Source: Begonia masoniana
Lineage: Eukaryota; Streptophyta; Magnoliopsida; Cucurbitales; Begoniaceae
DNA: 64,000 nucleotides
Reading direction: 5' to 3'
Assembly: GCA_022432975.1 (NCBI GenBank)
Contig: CM039512.1
Coordinates: forward strand, 2,218,519-2,282,518
The translations under genes and the position numbers were made by a program. Below, piece by piece: positions 1 through 12,671 of the stretch. The notes below the pieces were generated by a model. The model saw only the letters and a list, made by a program, of their open reading frames with translations. It did no database searches and had not been told where the DNA came from. The first letter of the stretch is position 1, and every line of letters starts with the position of its first letter.

Positions 1-1007
1 AATATAAGTACCATCAAGAATTTTAAATCCATGCAACAGAAGAGTAAAAAAGACCAGATCTTTAAAGAAAAGATACACATAGTAGAAGTATAACATGGTG
101 TGAAACTACAAGTTGGCGAGAAATCCAGATATGATAACTGAAACTGTGAATTTAGTTTTGACCTAAGACTAGATGGGCTGAGTAAGTAGAAGATAAAACT
201 CTGTTCTCCTAATAGTTTGTCACTGCAACCAGTATTGATGTTCGATGACTTTGCCACTCTTCAAGCCAGGCCAGGGGAGAGCGAGAGAGAGGATTGCCAA
301 AATTTTACCGAATGAAAGACATAAGATTTATTGACTTATTTGAAACAGCAGCAGAAGGCATAAAGCTAAAATGAATTAAACAAGTAGTATTTTTTTGCCT
401 CAGGTCTAGATAGTATGCGAATCATCATAAAACAGAACAAAAAGTTCAAAGACCACTAATGAAGAAGAGCAACTGATAAAATTCCAGCTCTTAAAGCCTG
501 AAGATTAGCATCTAAAACTTTCAAAATCCATATCTTTGTGCTCTTCACAAACTTCCCACAAAAAGGTTTCACAGTGACAACACTAATATTTATAAGAAAG
601 CTTAATATGAAGTCAACTGTAAATTTTTCTAAGAGAGAGATGCAGTCATCCCACCAAAATACAACCAGGTAGCTGCTTACAACACAAGGCTGATTTGACA
701 AGTGGACAACAAAATAAAATTTTTTCATTCTCTTTTCAATCAGTTAAGTGATCATAATTTACAAAAAAAAAAAAAAAAAAAAAGGAAAGAAAGAGAATCA
801 TATTTCGACAAATACTAATAAAGCAATAAGAATAAAATTCAGATTCGACCTCAAAACTCGTCCACAGGAGAATATTGTTAGTTTGAATTCATAAATTGTC
901 AGAGACTCAATGAAGGAGTTGGAGCATCTAATACAAAATTAGCAACTGCATATGGACCTCGGCACTTTAACCTGCACATACATTCCAACAGTTGCATAAT
1001 CATGTAC
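1..1007. other. Intron of the BSL gene running off the window edge
   Basis: After the exon ending at 1008 there is a good donor (GTACATG on minus). No further Kelch-encoding exon is recognisable in the remaining 1 kb. The stretch is AT-rich with a poly-A tract at about 763-783. Nothing else is visible. Confidence 0.6.
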
Positions 1008-1547
1008 CTGCAACACTTGATGAATCTTCTACCATGCGTCCACCACCAAGTGCCCCACCAGACACATGGAGCCGTGCATTTACAAAAACCTGAAAGAAAA
1101 TCAGAATAGCAATTGAACCACCCTACAAGCAGAAGTTCCAGAATTAATACACGCAGCACATAAAAAGAATCAACACTTACAGCCGCATGCTGATATCTTG
1201 AGGAAGGTGATACTCCTGGTGCAATTGCCCATTCCCATCTACCATCTCTATGTTTAGCAAGGCCATAAGCACTAGCCAGTGGCTGCAATAATCACAGAGA
1301 GAGCATAAAGGTACATCAAAGGGAAAGTGATGTCCATAGACAATGGATGCAATTGAGTCTGCAAAGGGTTCAACTGAGGAGACTAAAAAGGGTTTTATGA
1401 ACTAGTGGAAACAAATACTCAAAGCTAAGAGCAAAAAGACCAATTTTAGAAAATACCCAGTGTAACATTCTGCTCATAACGAAAGATTAAAATCATCCAC
1501 TTGAATTCTAACATATTCTCTTGAATGTTGATTCATTAGTCGCCATT

Positions 1548-1585
<38 letters not shown>

Positions 1586-4500
1586 AGAAATAAGATTGAA
1601 CTTCCTTCTTCTAAAGAAATCCACGTAACTGATGCTTACAAAAATATCTGAAAACTGTTGTAGAAAGGTGTGTGCCTCACTGTTGATGAGTTTTCTACAG
1701 TGAAGAACTCAATAAACTATTCCATTATTTAGAGAACTTGAAAAAACATTGCAAACTCTTATCTTCTTCTAATCCAATTCTTTATATATCCTCGATCTTT
1801 ACTCAAAAAAGATGATGATCGTACAAAAGGACTGCACACCACCAAGCTACACAAAATGGGAGTTACCAACAAGAAAAGAAATATGTGGGCAATACATATA
1901 TGCTAATGAATTACTAGATAAAGCAACAGAAAATAAAGGTGCCTAGATAGTACTATATTATCCGCACTTGCAATTGCATGATTTCTATTTTTCAAGTAGA
2001 AGCTTGATGCGTGGTGGACGAAATTGATTGATAAACAATATTTTTTAATTAACAAACTAACAATTACAACCTAACCACAAATCTGTAGTTCTATACTTCA
2101 AATTTAGAGTACACCTACTACAAGAAATATTATCTACAACACATTTTTTTTCAACATCATAAAAAACATCTTAATCTACACTCCAATTTCCCATTTATAA
2201 TAACTCTCACTTACTCAATCTAATTTCCCTAACAAACTTTCAATTAACAAAAAATAACTTTGTCCACACATCATATAATACTCAACTTATCATTATTTAA
2301 CAAACACCTTCTATATACCTTCTATAATAAGTTTTTATTAGAAGTTGCATCAAAGCTTGAAAGTTTCTCCCGAATATTACATATTTTTCCACATCTATTG
2401 ACAGAAGTTTATTTTTTATACTCTTATTTTCTAGGTACGCCAAGACCACAAATAGATATCCAAGGTTAGTTTTGGAAGCATTTTTAATGGTGAAGAGAAA
2501 AAAACAAAAAACATAAAAACATATTTAACTATATCATGAAGGAAATGGTTGTTCTTCAACAACATTAACTCCTGAAAACTCAGTATTTTTACAACTTAAT
2601 GCTGTGACAGCTATGTGGTGTTCAAATATCAGCTTCAAATCCTCTTCCACAAAGAAAGAGACAAATAACTAAAGCATCCTTCTGGACCAGTTGCCTAATT
2701 ATTGTCAACACGTAGGAAACCTAATGGAAGAAAAGTGAAATAAGGGGAGGGGTAGGATGAGTTATACCCAGTCACAATGAGACGCTTCAGTTCAGTTGAA
2801 TTCATTATTCTATCACAAGAAATTGAAAGTCATAAATGAAAAAGATAAAGAACTGCAAGCATCCCATTACAAAATGATAACTTTTGAGGAAAGAATTCCA
2901 AACTCACCACACTGTTTGCGTCCCTCCCTCCGCAAAGCAGAAGAAGACCATCAGAGCGTGCACTTGCTGTTGCATACCTAATAACACATACCATGAGAGC
3001 CATGAATTTGAATACGAGAACTGAGAATTCGGAAACTATCAGCTGTCATTCAATTCATTAAATGATAAAAAATTGTGGAAATTAGAAAAAAAAAAAAATG
3101 TTTTCATTTCCTGTAATAACTATACAGAATAACTTTTAAGACCAAGAACTTCAGTACACCAATAACTAGAGCAAGAACACAATAACAATAAAATAAAATA
3201 AAATATATTGACATTCTCACTACAGTTCCAAGTGGCCTGTTTCTAGCTAAACATCGAAAAGACGCACAGATAACAAATTTATGTGACTGAACTCTCAGTT
3301 AACAAATTCAATCAGCATTATTTTGCACTTCGCAAAATGCAGCCATATTTCCTACAAAAACTCTGGAGTTTGGTCAAAATTTTAGAACTCTCACAAAGAT
3401 CATTCTACGTATTAAATTAACTCAATAGCAACTATTGAAGCATAAAAGTTTGTCTGATAGTGCAAGAAATGTGTATAGATATAGTGAGATTTACATGCAT
3501 GGTGGTGGACCCTCCCCTTCAGGTTCCAACTTACGCCATTCATAAGGTTTAGCTGCTGTGTCTAGAGCCCATACATCAGCCAAAGGTCTCTTTCCTAGAA
3601 AGAGTACAATAATATTAAAACAACTACATGATTCTTCTGGAACAAACATCAAGAAAGGAAATTTGACGCTGACAGCACCAAGAAAGTACACATTGGATTA
3701 CTTACCATCATTACCACCAATTGCCATAAGATATCTTTGGCCAACCAAAGCCATCACATGTCCATAACGTGGCCCAGGCCCAGGGCCTTGCACCACAACT
3801 CTTCAAGCAAATCAGAATCCACTTAACAAAATAAGACGATTAAAAAATATTAAAGCATCCAATATTATATAGTCTATGCTAACCTATGCCATCGTGGGCG
3901 CGGCTGGGTGAGATCAAGAACATGCAGATCCTCAGCAGACAATCCAGCTGGGCCAATTCCACCCTTCATTAAAAAAGGCAGGTTAGAATACAGTGATGAA
4001 GTTTGATACAAAAGGAATGGTCATCCCTTGATCATACAAGGAAGGTAAGTCAAATTACTAACCTGAATAACTACCATAGTTCCAACAGCTGTTGCCACAT
4101 GTGCCGCTCTCGGGGTGGGTGGATCTCCAAATGGCATGATTCTGTCATCAATAAGAATAAAGTTTCAAAAGGAGAAAGGGAAGTAGCTAAAAACTTGGTT
4201 TAAGACTAACCTAGACCATTTATTTGTTAAAACATCATAGCAATGCACATCAGCAGTGGCACCAGCTAGTCCTGCAAACCAAGTTTTCAAAATCGTCACA
4301 ATTGTTTGAAGAAACGAAACATCAAAGCTAAAACGAGAAATTCTTCCACGTGTTGATAAATGAAATAAACTAAAATCATATCAACCATGTCCTTAGCAAT
4401 GAGATCCACCCTATCTGGACTTTCAGCTTGGCATCCTATGGCACACCAATAAAAAGAATACCAAGATGGCAACTAGATTCTAGACTTATCCCGGTTTACA

Positions 4501-5544
4501 CCCATAAAAAAAAGTGAATTATGTCTCCACTGTTTGTTACGTTCATCTGATCACTCTAGTTAAAGGAAGTGAAGACGGGAGATAGAAAGAGTAGATGAGT
4601 GGAAGAACAAAAGAAGAAAATGGCCAAAAAGCGTTGTACTAGTGATCTGTAAATTCTTTGGGATAAAAAAAAAGACCATTAATCACTCTCCTAATTTTCA
4701 AATCATAATATAACTATGGAAGTAGGAAAATATGTCATTATTGAATGTTAAATTATATAGACCCTCGCTTGAAACTTATCATTGAAGATAAATTATGAAG
4801 AAGCCTCGGTTGAAACTGCCCATTCAGAACACAGATCTACTTAGTTTCAGTTCACGAAGATTTTAGAAGATGCAGAATCAGGTAACCATTACTTGGAAGC
4901 TGACTACTTTATCTAACCACGATTGCTCAAATAAAACAAGAACATAAGGCTGCCACTGAACTACTAACACATCAAAATTTCCAGGGAAAATGAAGAAATA
5001 CATTGCGCCTAACTAGAAACTATATTAGAAAAAATGATTTTTTTTTTTATGCAAGCATAACAGCTTCTACAATCCCAAATTGTCACTAAATTTTAACAAC
5101 TTAAAAGGGTGAGATATGAATCATACGGATGCCAGCACTTCCAGCTGAGGGAGTGCCCGGAGCAGCAGAATTTCCCTCCAGCGCAGTGGCGCCACCAAAT
5201 AAAATTAATCTCGGTCCAATGTAGCCAGGAGTCCCCTCCTCTCCAACAGGCCCCACTGCCGTCAGAGTGTGACCACACCTGTGTCCGGCCCCGTCCTCCT
5301 TCTTCTCTATGATCGCCTTCACCACAGAATATGTAGGTGCAAGTCTCGGACCTACCACAGCACCCTGCTGCATCTGGACTGCAGCCTGCTGCTGTAATGG
5401 CCCCGAGGAATGTGACGAAGCTCCGGCTTGAGGCTGCTCCCTTAACTGGTCTCTCCCCATTGCCGCTGGAGATGAAGGTGAACTGTGATTCTGTACTGCA
5501 GGATCGTGATCGGAATTTGGCACTGCAGATGAATCGGCATCCAT
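1008..5544 (-). CDS. BSL2: BSL2/BSL3-type Kelch-repeat Ser/Thr phosphatase, 5' part (continues off left edge)
   Basis: Nine coding exons read on the minus strand: 5544-5127, 4271-4211, 4141-4063, 3963-3884, 3800-3706, 3594-3495, 2976-2908, 1282-1181 and 1089-1008. All junctions are GT-AG and stay in frame. Exon 1 encodes a Pro/Gln/Ser-rich leader, then GPRLAPTYSVVKAIIEKKED and the first Kelch blade (RCGHTLTAV, LILFGGATALEG). Later exons give further Kelch motifs (GGIGPAGLSAEDLHVLDL, GNDGKRPLADVWALDTAAKP, LLLLCGGRDANSV, RLHVSGGALGGGRMVEDSSS). The PP1-like phosphatase domain of the family is not in the window. Family members dephosphorylate BIN2-type kinases in brassinosteroid signalling. I chose the start at 5544 (MDADSS) because it matches family N-termini; an in-frame ATG at 5574 lies 10 codons upstream. 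BSL1 is excluded by the long leader. BSL2 and BSL3 cannot be separated here. Confidence 0.93.
1551..1582. repeat. (TA)n microsatellite in a BSL intron
   Basis: A pure TA run of about 32 bp lies in the 1.6-kb intron between the exons at 1282 and 2908. The rest of that intron (2030-2480) is very AT-rich and holds no recognisable element. Confidence 0.95.
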
Positions 5545-7232
5545 TTCTTTCCTCCCTAACTTAAACTCTGTCAATCTGAGCTAAAATTCCGACATATTAC
5601 GATTCCCAAACATCATTTCGACTCTCCGAAAATCCAAACCCGGAGCTTCACGATTTCCACAACACAGAAAAACTGAAGCCTACCCAAAACTTAAAACCCT
5701 AGTTAAGATCCTCGGACGCCTCAATTTCCATAAAATCTAACCAAATATCGCAGGAGCTGGAAAACAAAAAAGAATATAATAATCTTACTACCTTCCCTCT
5801 TATGGGTCCCCCCCGGCCCCTTCCCCCTCCCTCTCCGTCTACAAAGACTACCTCGACGCTCAGACAACCCAATCTCTCTCTCTCAAAAAAGAAACCCACT
5901 TTCTCTTCCCTCTCCTAAAAGAACTGCATGCAATAAGTAAGCGAGAAGGAAAATGTTGAAACTTTCTTCGATCAGAAACTCTTTTGCCTTCTTTTTTCTC
6001 GTTCGCTGGATTCCTCTTTCTTTTCAGTGGATAATTTATTTTGGTCTCCTTTTATATTCAGAAGGTAACCGGACCTGCGGGTTGAAAGTGAGTACAGTTT
6101 AAGTTGTTGGCGGCGGAGAGCGGGAACGTCGGAGGTTGGTCACCGGAATAACCGGGAAACTGTGTAATGTTAACTGTGATTACCTGTTCCTATTTCTATG
6201 AACCTTTCGTGAGCTGTGTCCCCACATCTCCTGGAGTTTGTGGGATCGATTATCAGCCACGCGCCGAGGAGCGTGATTTCACGTGCCTTGTGATTTTTAA
6301 TAAATTATATATATTCTCTTAATAATTCTTTTACTCCATTATAAGGAAAATTAGTACTGGGTGTATAATTTAATTTATTTTATACTATTAAAATATTTAC
6401 TGACGTATTAAATAATAATTGATACAATTAATTTAATAAATTATAAAATAATTAATTTATTACATTAATTATACTGTACTTATTTGACACGTCAACAAAT
6501 ATTTTAAGAGTTGAATTTGTAATAAACAGATATACATACAGATTCGATAAATTTATTCGTTACATAATCTACCAAGTTGTTCAGAGATCATCTATCACAC
6601 CAAATAAATCACCATTTATGTTGCCAATCGAGAGCTGTTCGAGGATGCAATCTGAAAGACGAGGGATAGGAAAACTAATGCTTCTTGCTTAACAAAATCT
6701 TGATCGTTGATTTCAAATCTAATGAACTTCAATTAGTCTATTTAAGTTATTAAATTTTAAATTTCCCCAAATTGAATTATGTTAACTATTTAAAATAAAA
6801 GTAATATCATATTATTCTATTATTTAATATCATATTTTCAAAATAACTACTAACCCATGTCCTCTCCAATAACAGTACTTGTCAAAAACCATGCTATTAT
6901 TCAAAACTTATTAAAATATATATATAAAAGTTGACGATAGAGCTGGAAATGATGGAAAAGCGTCTGTTATTGTGGAAAAAGGATTTGAAGTATTACCAGA
7001 ACATTAAAACAATGTTTTTTTTTGAAGAAGAAATAGGCATAACTTCTATCTGCTGCTTACAAAAATGAAAGAGTTCAAAATCTATACAATAATTTAAAAA
7101 TCAGAAATACTTACTTTTTGAGTAATTTAACATTATAGCTGTGCAGCAAAATCCACATTTTCTATTGCATGGAATCTCTCTGCAACTAACACCAAATCAA
7201 CTAATCAAGTTCTGGGGAAATTTCCACTTTCT
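5545..7232. other. Intergenic: BSL 5' flank, palindromic MITE, LSG1 3' flank
   Basis: About 5545-6000 is pyrimidine-rich on the plus strand and is probably the 5' UTR and promoter of the minus-strand BSL gene. An AT-rich palindromic element lies at about 6384-6510. No further gene is recognisable up to the LSG1 stop near 7233. Confidence 0.6.
6384..6510. mobile_element. AT-rich fold-back MITE (copy 1)
   Basis: Left and right halves are imperfect reverse complements. The left half reads CTATTAAAATATTTACTGAC and the right half ends in TTTGACACGTCAACAAATAT followed by TTTAAGAG. The same core (TGACRTGTCAA, TACAATTAAT, TAATAAATTA) recurs at 18263-18380 and 59310-59442, so this is one dispersed non-autonomous family. 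The superfamily is not assignable from these ends. Confidence 0.6.
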
Positions 7233-10200
7233 TCAAGCGGCAGACAAAATCTACAAAGAATTCCAAACAAAAATTATAACCTACAGTGAAATTAGTTACC
7301 GTTGATGTTCAAATGCAGCCTAGCTAGATCAAATTTCATTAGTTTCAAAATAAGGAGTTTTCAAAGAGCAAAAGGGCAGGGAGAATACTACCTGAAACAT
7401 CAATTTACAGGACTCGGTGTATACCGGCTTTTGAAAGACTCGAACAACTGGCATTCCGTCTCCATCATCGTTCCCAACTCTCCAAGATCGATCCTTTTTC
7501 CTTTGTGGCTTCTTATGATGTTTAAGGGATGCACTGGATGTCTTTGCAGCAATTTTCTTGCTCACCAGTCCGTTGGCCATATCGAATGAATTAAGATCAT
7601 CCAGCACATGTTCAGAAACAGGTTCAATTCCCCCTCCACTGGATTCCTCCCCATCGGATGAATCAGACTCACCCAACTCAGGCAAGCTTGGATGAACAAT
7701 CTCCTCCAAGCCATCTTCTTCAAAGGACATGTCAGGTGGCATTTCATAGTGCAGAAGCTTCCCATCGATGTAATCCTTCAGAATCTGACGAGCTGCTCTC
7801 GTTTCATCAGGCAGGCCACTAGAGGCGACATAACCACGAGATGCACAATAGGCCCTTAAAAGCTCTGATGATCGAGGGGGTCGAGATTGTGGTTCATATG
7901 GTTTGGGTTTTGGCAAGGTGATTTTGTACGTATTCTCAATTACGTCTCTTCTTACTCGATTGGCCACGACCTGCACTGCCTCTCTATGCTCAGTCATTCG
8001 GTCGATCGGAAGCACTCCAGAGGCAATCATCTCATATCTTGAGCTGGAGAAGGATGGGAACACCAAGCCAGGGCAGTCACAAAGAGTCATTTCATCTGAT
8101 ATAATCAATGTTTGGAAGTGCTTTGTCTTCCCAGGGGTGGATGTAACACCCGTTCGTTTCTGTCCTACCAAAGCATTGATTGTGGAGCTCTTCCCCACAT
8201 TTGGATACCCAACAAATCCGACAACAACATTCTTCAATGTGGTTCCGCTTGCAGCATCACCGCGGTGAACATTTAAGGGACCAGAACTACTGGAAGCTGA
8301 CTCCCTCCTCATAGCAACGATCTCCTCTGCCTCAAACTGCAAAGCGAGCCAAAAGCTCTTCTCTGCCATATACTTTTGTATCAAGGTCTTCTGTATTTGG
8401 CAAACTCTCATCCATCTTCCATGGAACACTAAGATTTTTCCCTTCGAGAGTAGCAGAAGCAGCTTTGGCTGACCAGAACACAAACAGTATGCTATGAAGA
8501 CGAAAGTACTGAGCCCATTTCTGCCTGCAGTTAAAGCAAATCACTTAAGCAACTCATGAACGGACTATAGCATATACTAAGTCACAAGATGCTAACCTAA
8601 TAGAATATGGTAACAGATCTGCCTTGTTAACAAGGAGAAGCGTCCTTTTGTGCTCATCAACCTCTCTAGCATACACCTGCAATTTTGCAGAGGATGTGGA
8701 ATTAAAAGTCACATAATAAATTACATGTTCAGATACTACCATGGAACCAATGAATTAGCATAATCAAAGAACTGCACAAGTAATGAAGCATTACCTCAAG
8801 ATCAGGACAGCGGTAGAAAAGAGGGTCTCGAGAGTCAACAACCATTACAAGCTGAAATAAAAAATACTCAGGCACCAAATTAGTAACCACAAACTAGCAA
8901 GCTTTCGAAAAGGTTGAATACCAAAGTTAGTTGCAAATACACAATGTCAAACACATGGAAAAAAAGTAGTTCACAAATCAATAAACCAAATATGATAGAA
9001 ATTGATGAGAACTTAAATATCTGTCAGACTAGCGATGGTTAGAAATACAACTTCGTCCAACATAACTATTTGAGCCTTCCAATGAGAACAAACCATGTTA
9101 ATATGGATTTTGCAAAAACAAAAGCTCATTACGTTTTCATGGGCCATTCTTTTCACATTTTTTCTCAAGTTAAAATCTTTGGTCGTGCTGATACTTATAA
9201 ATTTACTAAAAACTACAATTTTCCATATGGCAAATCTTTGATGAACTTAAAGTGCTATATTTATACCTGAAGATATATAAGAAGCTTTGATATACTTTTA
9301 AGCAGATAAGAGGGTCTCGAGATATATAAGAGGGTCTCGAGTCAAGTTAAAATCGTTGGTCGTGCTGATACTTATAAAGGTACTAAAAACTACAATGTTC
9401 CATATGGCAAATCTTTGATGAACTTAAAGGCTATAATTATACCTGATCCCTGAAGATATATAAGAAGCTTTGATATACTTTTAAGCAGATAAGAGGTGCC
9501 TCGAGATATATAAGAGGATCAGGCACCAAATTAGTAACTACAAACTAGCAAGCATTCGGAAAGGTTGAATACCAAAGATAGTTGCAAATACACAATGTCA
9601 AACGCATGGAAAAAAAGTAGTTCAATATGATAGAAATTGATAGGAACTTAAATATCTGTCAGACTAGCGATGGTTAGAAATACATCTTCGTCCAGCATAA
9701 CTATTTGAGCCTTCCAATGAGAACAAACCATGTTAATATGGATTTTGCAAAAATAAAAGCTCATTATGTTTTCATGGGCCATTCTTTTCACATTTTTTCT
9801 CAAGTTAAAATCCTTGGTCGTGCTGATACTTCTAAATTTACTAAAAACTACAATTTTCCATATGGTGGATCTTTCATGAACTTAAAGTGCTATATTTATA
9901 CCTGAAGATATATAAGTAGCTTCAATATATTTTTAAACAGATATGTTTTTCAGATGGAACAGTTGTTCATCTTGTGAAGAGACTAAATCAACCAAAATTT
10001 GATAGTTCAAGATACAAACGACTCCCTGGTGTCCCACCAACCTAAGTTTAATTTTTTATTTTGGGGGATAAGGGCCTTATTCTGTACTTTCCTATATAAA
10101 CAAACATATATATATATATAAGCTCATTATATTTCATTCAATGAAATAAATCCCTACCAAATCACTACGTTCAACCACTCGCCAAAGCTGTCTCCAAATA

Positions 10201-11739
10201 TCCAGGTTCTTCTCAAATGGGGTGAGAACTAATTTTTCGTTCTCCTCAAGCCTGAAGCAAGAAACAGGCATAAATTGCCAATGAGTACAATTGAATGGTC
10301 AAATCTTCAATCGATGTGCTGATAAGAAAAAAAATGTAAGTAACGATAGCGAAATTGAGATTCTTTAGTGAAATATTCTGCGAATTTTAAAACTTTGCAA
10401 ACTTTCAAAAAGTTTGTATTGCCTAGCTAAGCTTTTATAATTACAGGGCTTAAAGGCTACACAAGCCAAGTAAGTTGGAATATTTGATCTAACAGAATCA
10501 TAAACCTTCTGATATAGACTCTAGTCTGTCCTACTAGCATCAAAGATAGGATAATCATAACAAAGAAGAAAATATAGGATTTGATGTGAAAAACAGCCTT
10601 CGAATTTCCTCAAGATAATAAATGCATGAAAAGGCAATAATATACCCCTTTAGCAGAAATATCTTTCCCCACTGTTTTTTTTTTTAAAGAAATTTGTTCC
10701 AAGATATGCCACTTTTATGAGAAATAAAAATGTGGTAAATGTCATTACAAACCTTGCTAGGTTCCGTCGCCAGGTAAGGAAAGCCTGTTTTTCATTTGCA
10801 TCAAGCTCTTCGACTGACATTCCAGAATTCCAAGCAGGTCTAAAACGATACCAAACTTTAGTCGTAGTTACACCAATATAATGTTTAAGACTTATGATGA
10901 TAAAAAAAAAATAATGACAAACCTGCGTGGAATACGCAGACTACTAGCATGCAAAGCCTCCTCGTTCTTTTGCTGTTCTCTCCTTTGTTCCAGGGTCATT
11001 TCACTCATGCTGGAGCTTCCATCCCTTAATCCCACAGCAAACATCAGGGAATGAAAATCTAACTGATAAAATTTATGAAATATTGAACGAAAACTCCTCA
11101 AGAATTAAATCTAAGCATTAGTTCTGAAGCTAAACCATAACTTTTTTACAGTTAAGATATAGTTCCACACCGTTCATCCTGGCAGTCCCCATCTCCAGAT
11201 CACTTAAAAGAGAGAACTATAAAGTTAAACTACCAACTGTTAGTTGCTCCCGATATTAGGCAACATCACTTTTGATTGAAAATGTTTTAAGGATTCGTGA
11301 ATCAAATCCAAACGATAAATTATGTTCATCACTCGTTGCAGACCTTTTTCTCAGCATTAATTTCATATCTTTCCTACTTAATTGAGTAACGGATGGTAGA
11401 CGAAAACTTCCTAGCCTGCGATTCCATATAACTAGCGAGCTCTTTTCATAGAGATAAAATGGAAAGGAAAACAAAAAATAAACTCATGCATAGAAAACAC
11501 TTCTTATGAACTCACAAATCTATAAGAACGTTCGGAAGAGGGTGGTCGAGGGAGAATAGGCGTTCAGCTTCGTCGGCCTGTTCAATAATGGCCTCGATGT
11601 CGCTAACCTCGGTGACAGATTCAAGAACCTTCTTGTTTTGGGAATTAAAAAACCGGCCTTTTTCCTTCGTTTGCTGGATCATCTGGTTGTGTTTCTTCAC
11701 CAGAGCCCTACCTAGCGCAGTCTTGTCATTCTTCCCCAT
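7233..11739 (-). CDS. LSG1: LSG1 large-subunit GTPase (60S ribosome export), with one frame break
   Basis: Exons on minus: 11739-11516, 11024-10923, 10839-10753, 10251-10158, 8851-8795, 8676-8597, 8524-7392, plus a tentative last exon 7250-7233 ending ILSAA-stop. The start MGKNDKTALGRALVKKHN is the family N-terminus. Motifs appear in circularly permuted order: G4 (LLVNKADLLP), a SAK-like G5 (FVFWSAKAA), then G1 (GYPNVGKSS), G2 region (KRTGVTSTPGKTKH) and G3 (DCPGL). This permutation defines the YlqF/YawG GTPases. Yeast LSG1 releases the export adaptor NMD3 from cytoplasmic 60S subunits. Summed exon length is 3n+1. The surplus base is an extra A in the run at 8341-8343, where reading must shift from LLAR to LQFEAEEIV. 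The gap between donor-like GTATAT and CTTTGCAG is only about 40 bp, too short for an intron. Predicted length is about 597 aa. Confidence 0.93.
8869..9935. repeat. Large tandem duplication inside an LSG1 intron
   Basis: The 1.3-kb intron between the exons at 10158 and 8851 contains two copies of a roughly 400-bp unit, about 8869-9300 and 9528-9935, offset by about 635-660 bp. A third partial copy lies at about 9340-9500. The short motif AGAGGGTCTCGAG at 9308-9341 also occurs in the adjacent exon at 8819-8832. The duplicated ORFs at 9070-9270 and 9705-9905 differ at a few codons and match no family I know, so I treat them as non-coding. Confidence 0.8.
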
Positions 11740-12671
11740 CTTCAACCCCAAACCTCAGCTCGCTCTCCTCTCTGAAACCTCACCCTTGAAACTTTCTTTC
11801 TCATGTAGTTTATAAAATTACATATATTATTTTAAATATTATGAATTTTATTTATTTTATACAAATTATAGTGAAAACGGGTTTTTTGAATTTTTTCAAT
11901 TTTTTTTTTAATTAATTTATTTAAAAATAAAAAAATGTTAGGAGGAACTAGATCCAAGCCAGATCTGGCCCGGACCGGACCGCCCCCATACCCTATTGGA
12001 GGGTAACGCAAATGATGATGCTTAGGTTAAACGTTGTCGTATTATTCATGATGATGATCTTATGTGTTGTTGTATTATTTATGATGACTTTGTGTGTTCT
12101 CGATCAGTAAAGACATAAAATGGTCTATTTTAATGAATGTGTAACAATATTTTGTGACAGAATAATGAAATTCAAAAATATCAGTAAAAAAGTCAGAATC
12201 TCTTGGCAAAAATTATATCATCGTATTGCACGTGTAAACAGTAACAAATTACAAACAATCTCAAAAACTTAAGTTCATGGATTGAAAAATAATTCAATCG
12301 TTTATATTTTTATTTCTCCTCACCCGTTGGTCAATTTTTTTAACAGAGTTAATTGTTTTTTTGACTTTGCTAATATTCAAATTTAGAATCTCTGAGAAAT
12401 TACCAACAATTGCAAAAATTTAAATTTAACTATCGATAAATAATTTAATCATTTTATATTTTTGATGAATTTTTTTAATGTTTTCCAACAAACAATGTGA
12501 CTAAGAAGGCGCAAAATCAATTGGATTGCCTGCAATTGATCGATCATATTGTTGATACGTTTAGCTTACTTTGATCGGTTTCTTAGTTGACATGTAAAAA
12601 AAGGTAACTAAAGGAGGATAATAAACAGCAGCAAAAGCTCGAAAGATTCGACCCAATTAGAAGAGGAATGA
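11740..12671. other. Intergenic, nothing recognised
   Basis: LSG1 promoter side and 3' flank of the Expp1-like gene. Mostly AT-rich, with one GC-richer patch at 11940-12010. No ORF, RNA gene or repeat could be supported. Confidence 0.5.

Noticed and set aside
8341..8384. A mini-intron explaining the LSG1 frame break
   Set aside because: Donor-like GTATAT to acceptor-like TTTGCAG spans only about 40 bp, below plant intron size, and it would remove conserved residues YGREELLAR.
9070..9905. Two similar 66-aa ORFs in an LSG1 intron as a duplicated gene
   Set aside because: They are part of a tandem non-coding duplication, carry no recognisable domain and lack evidence of selection on the frame.
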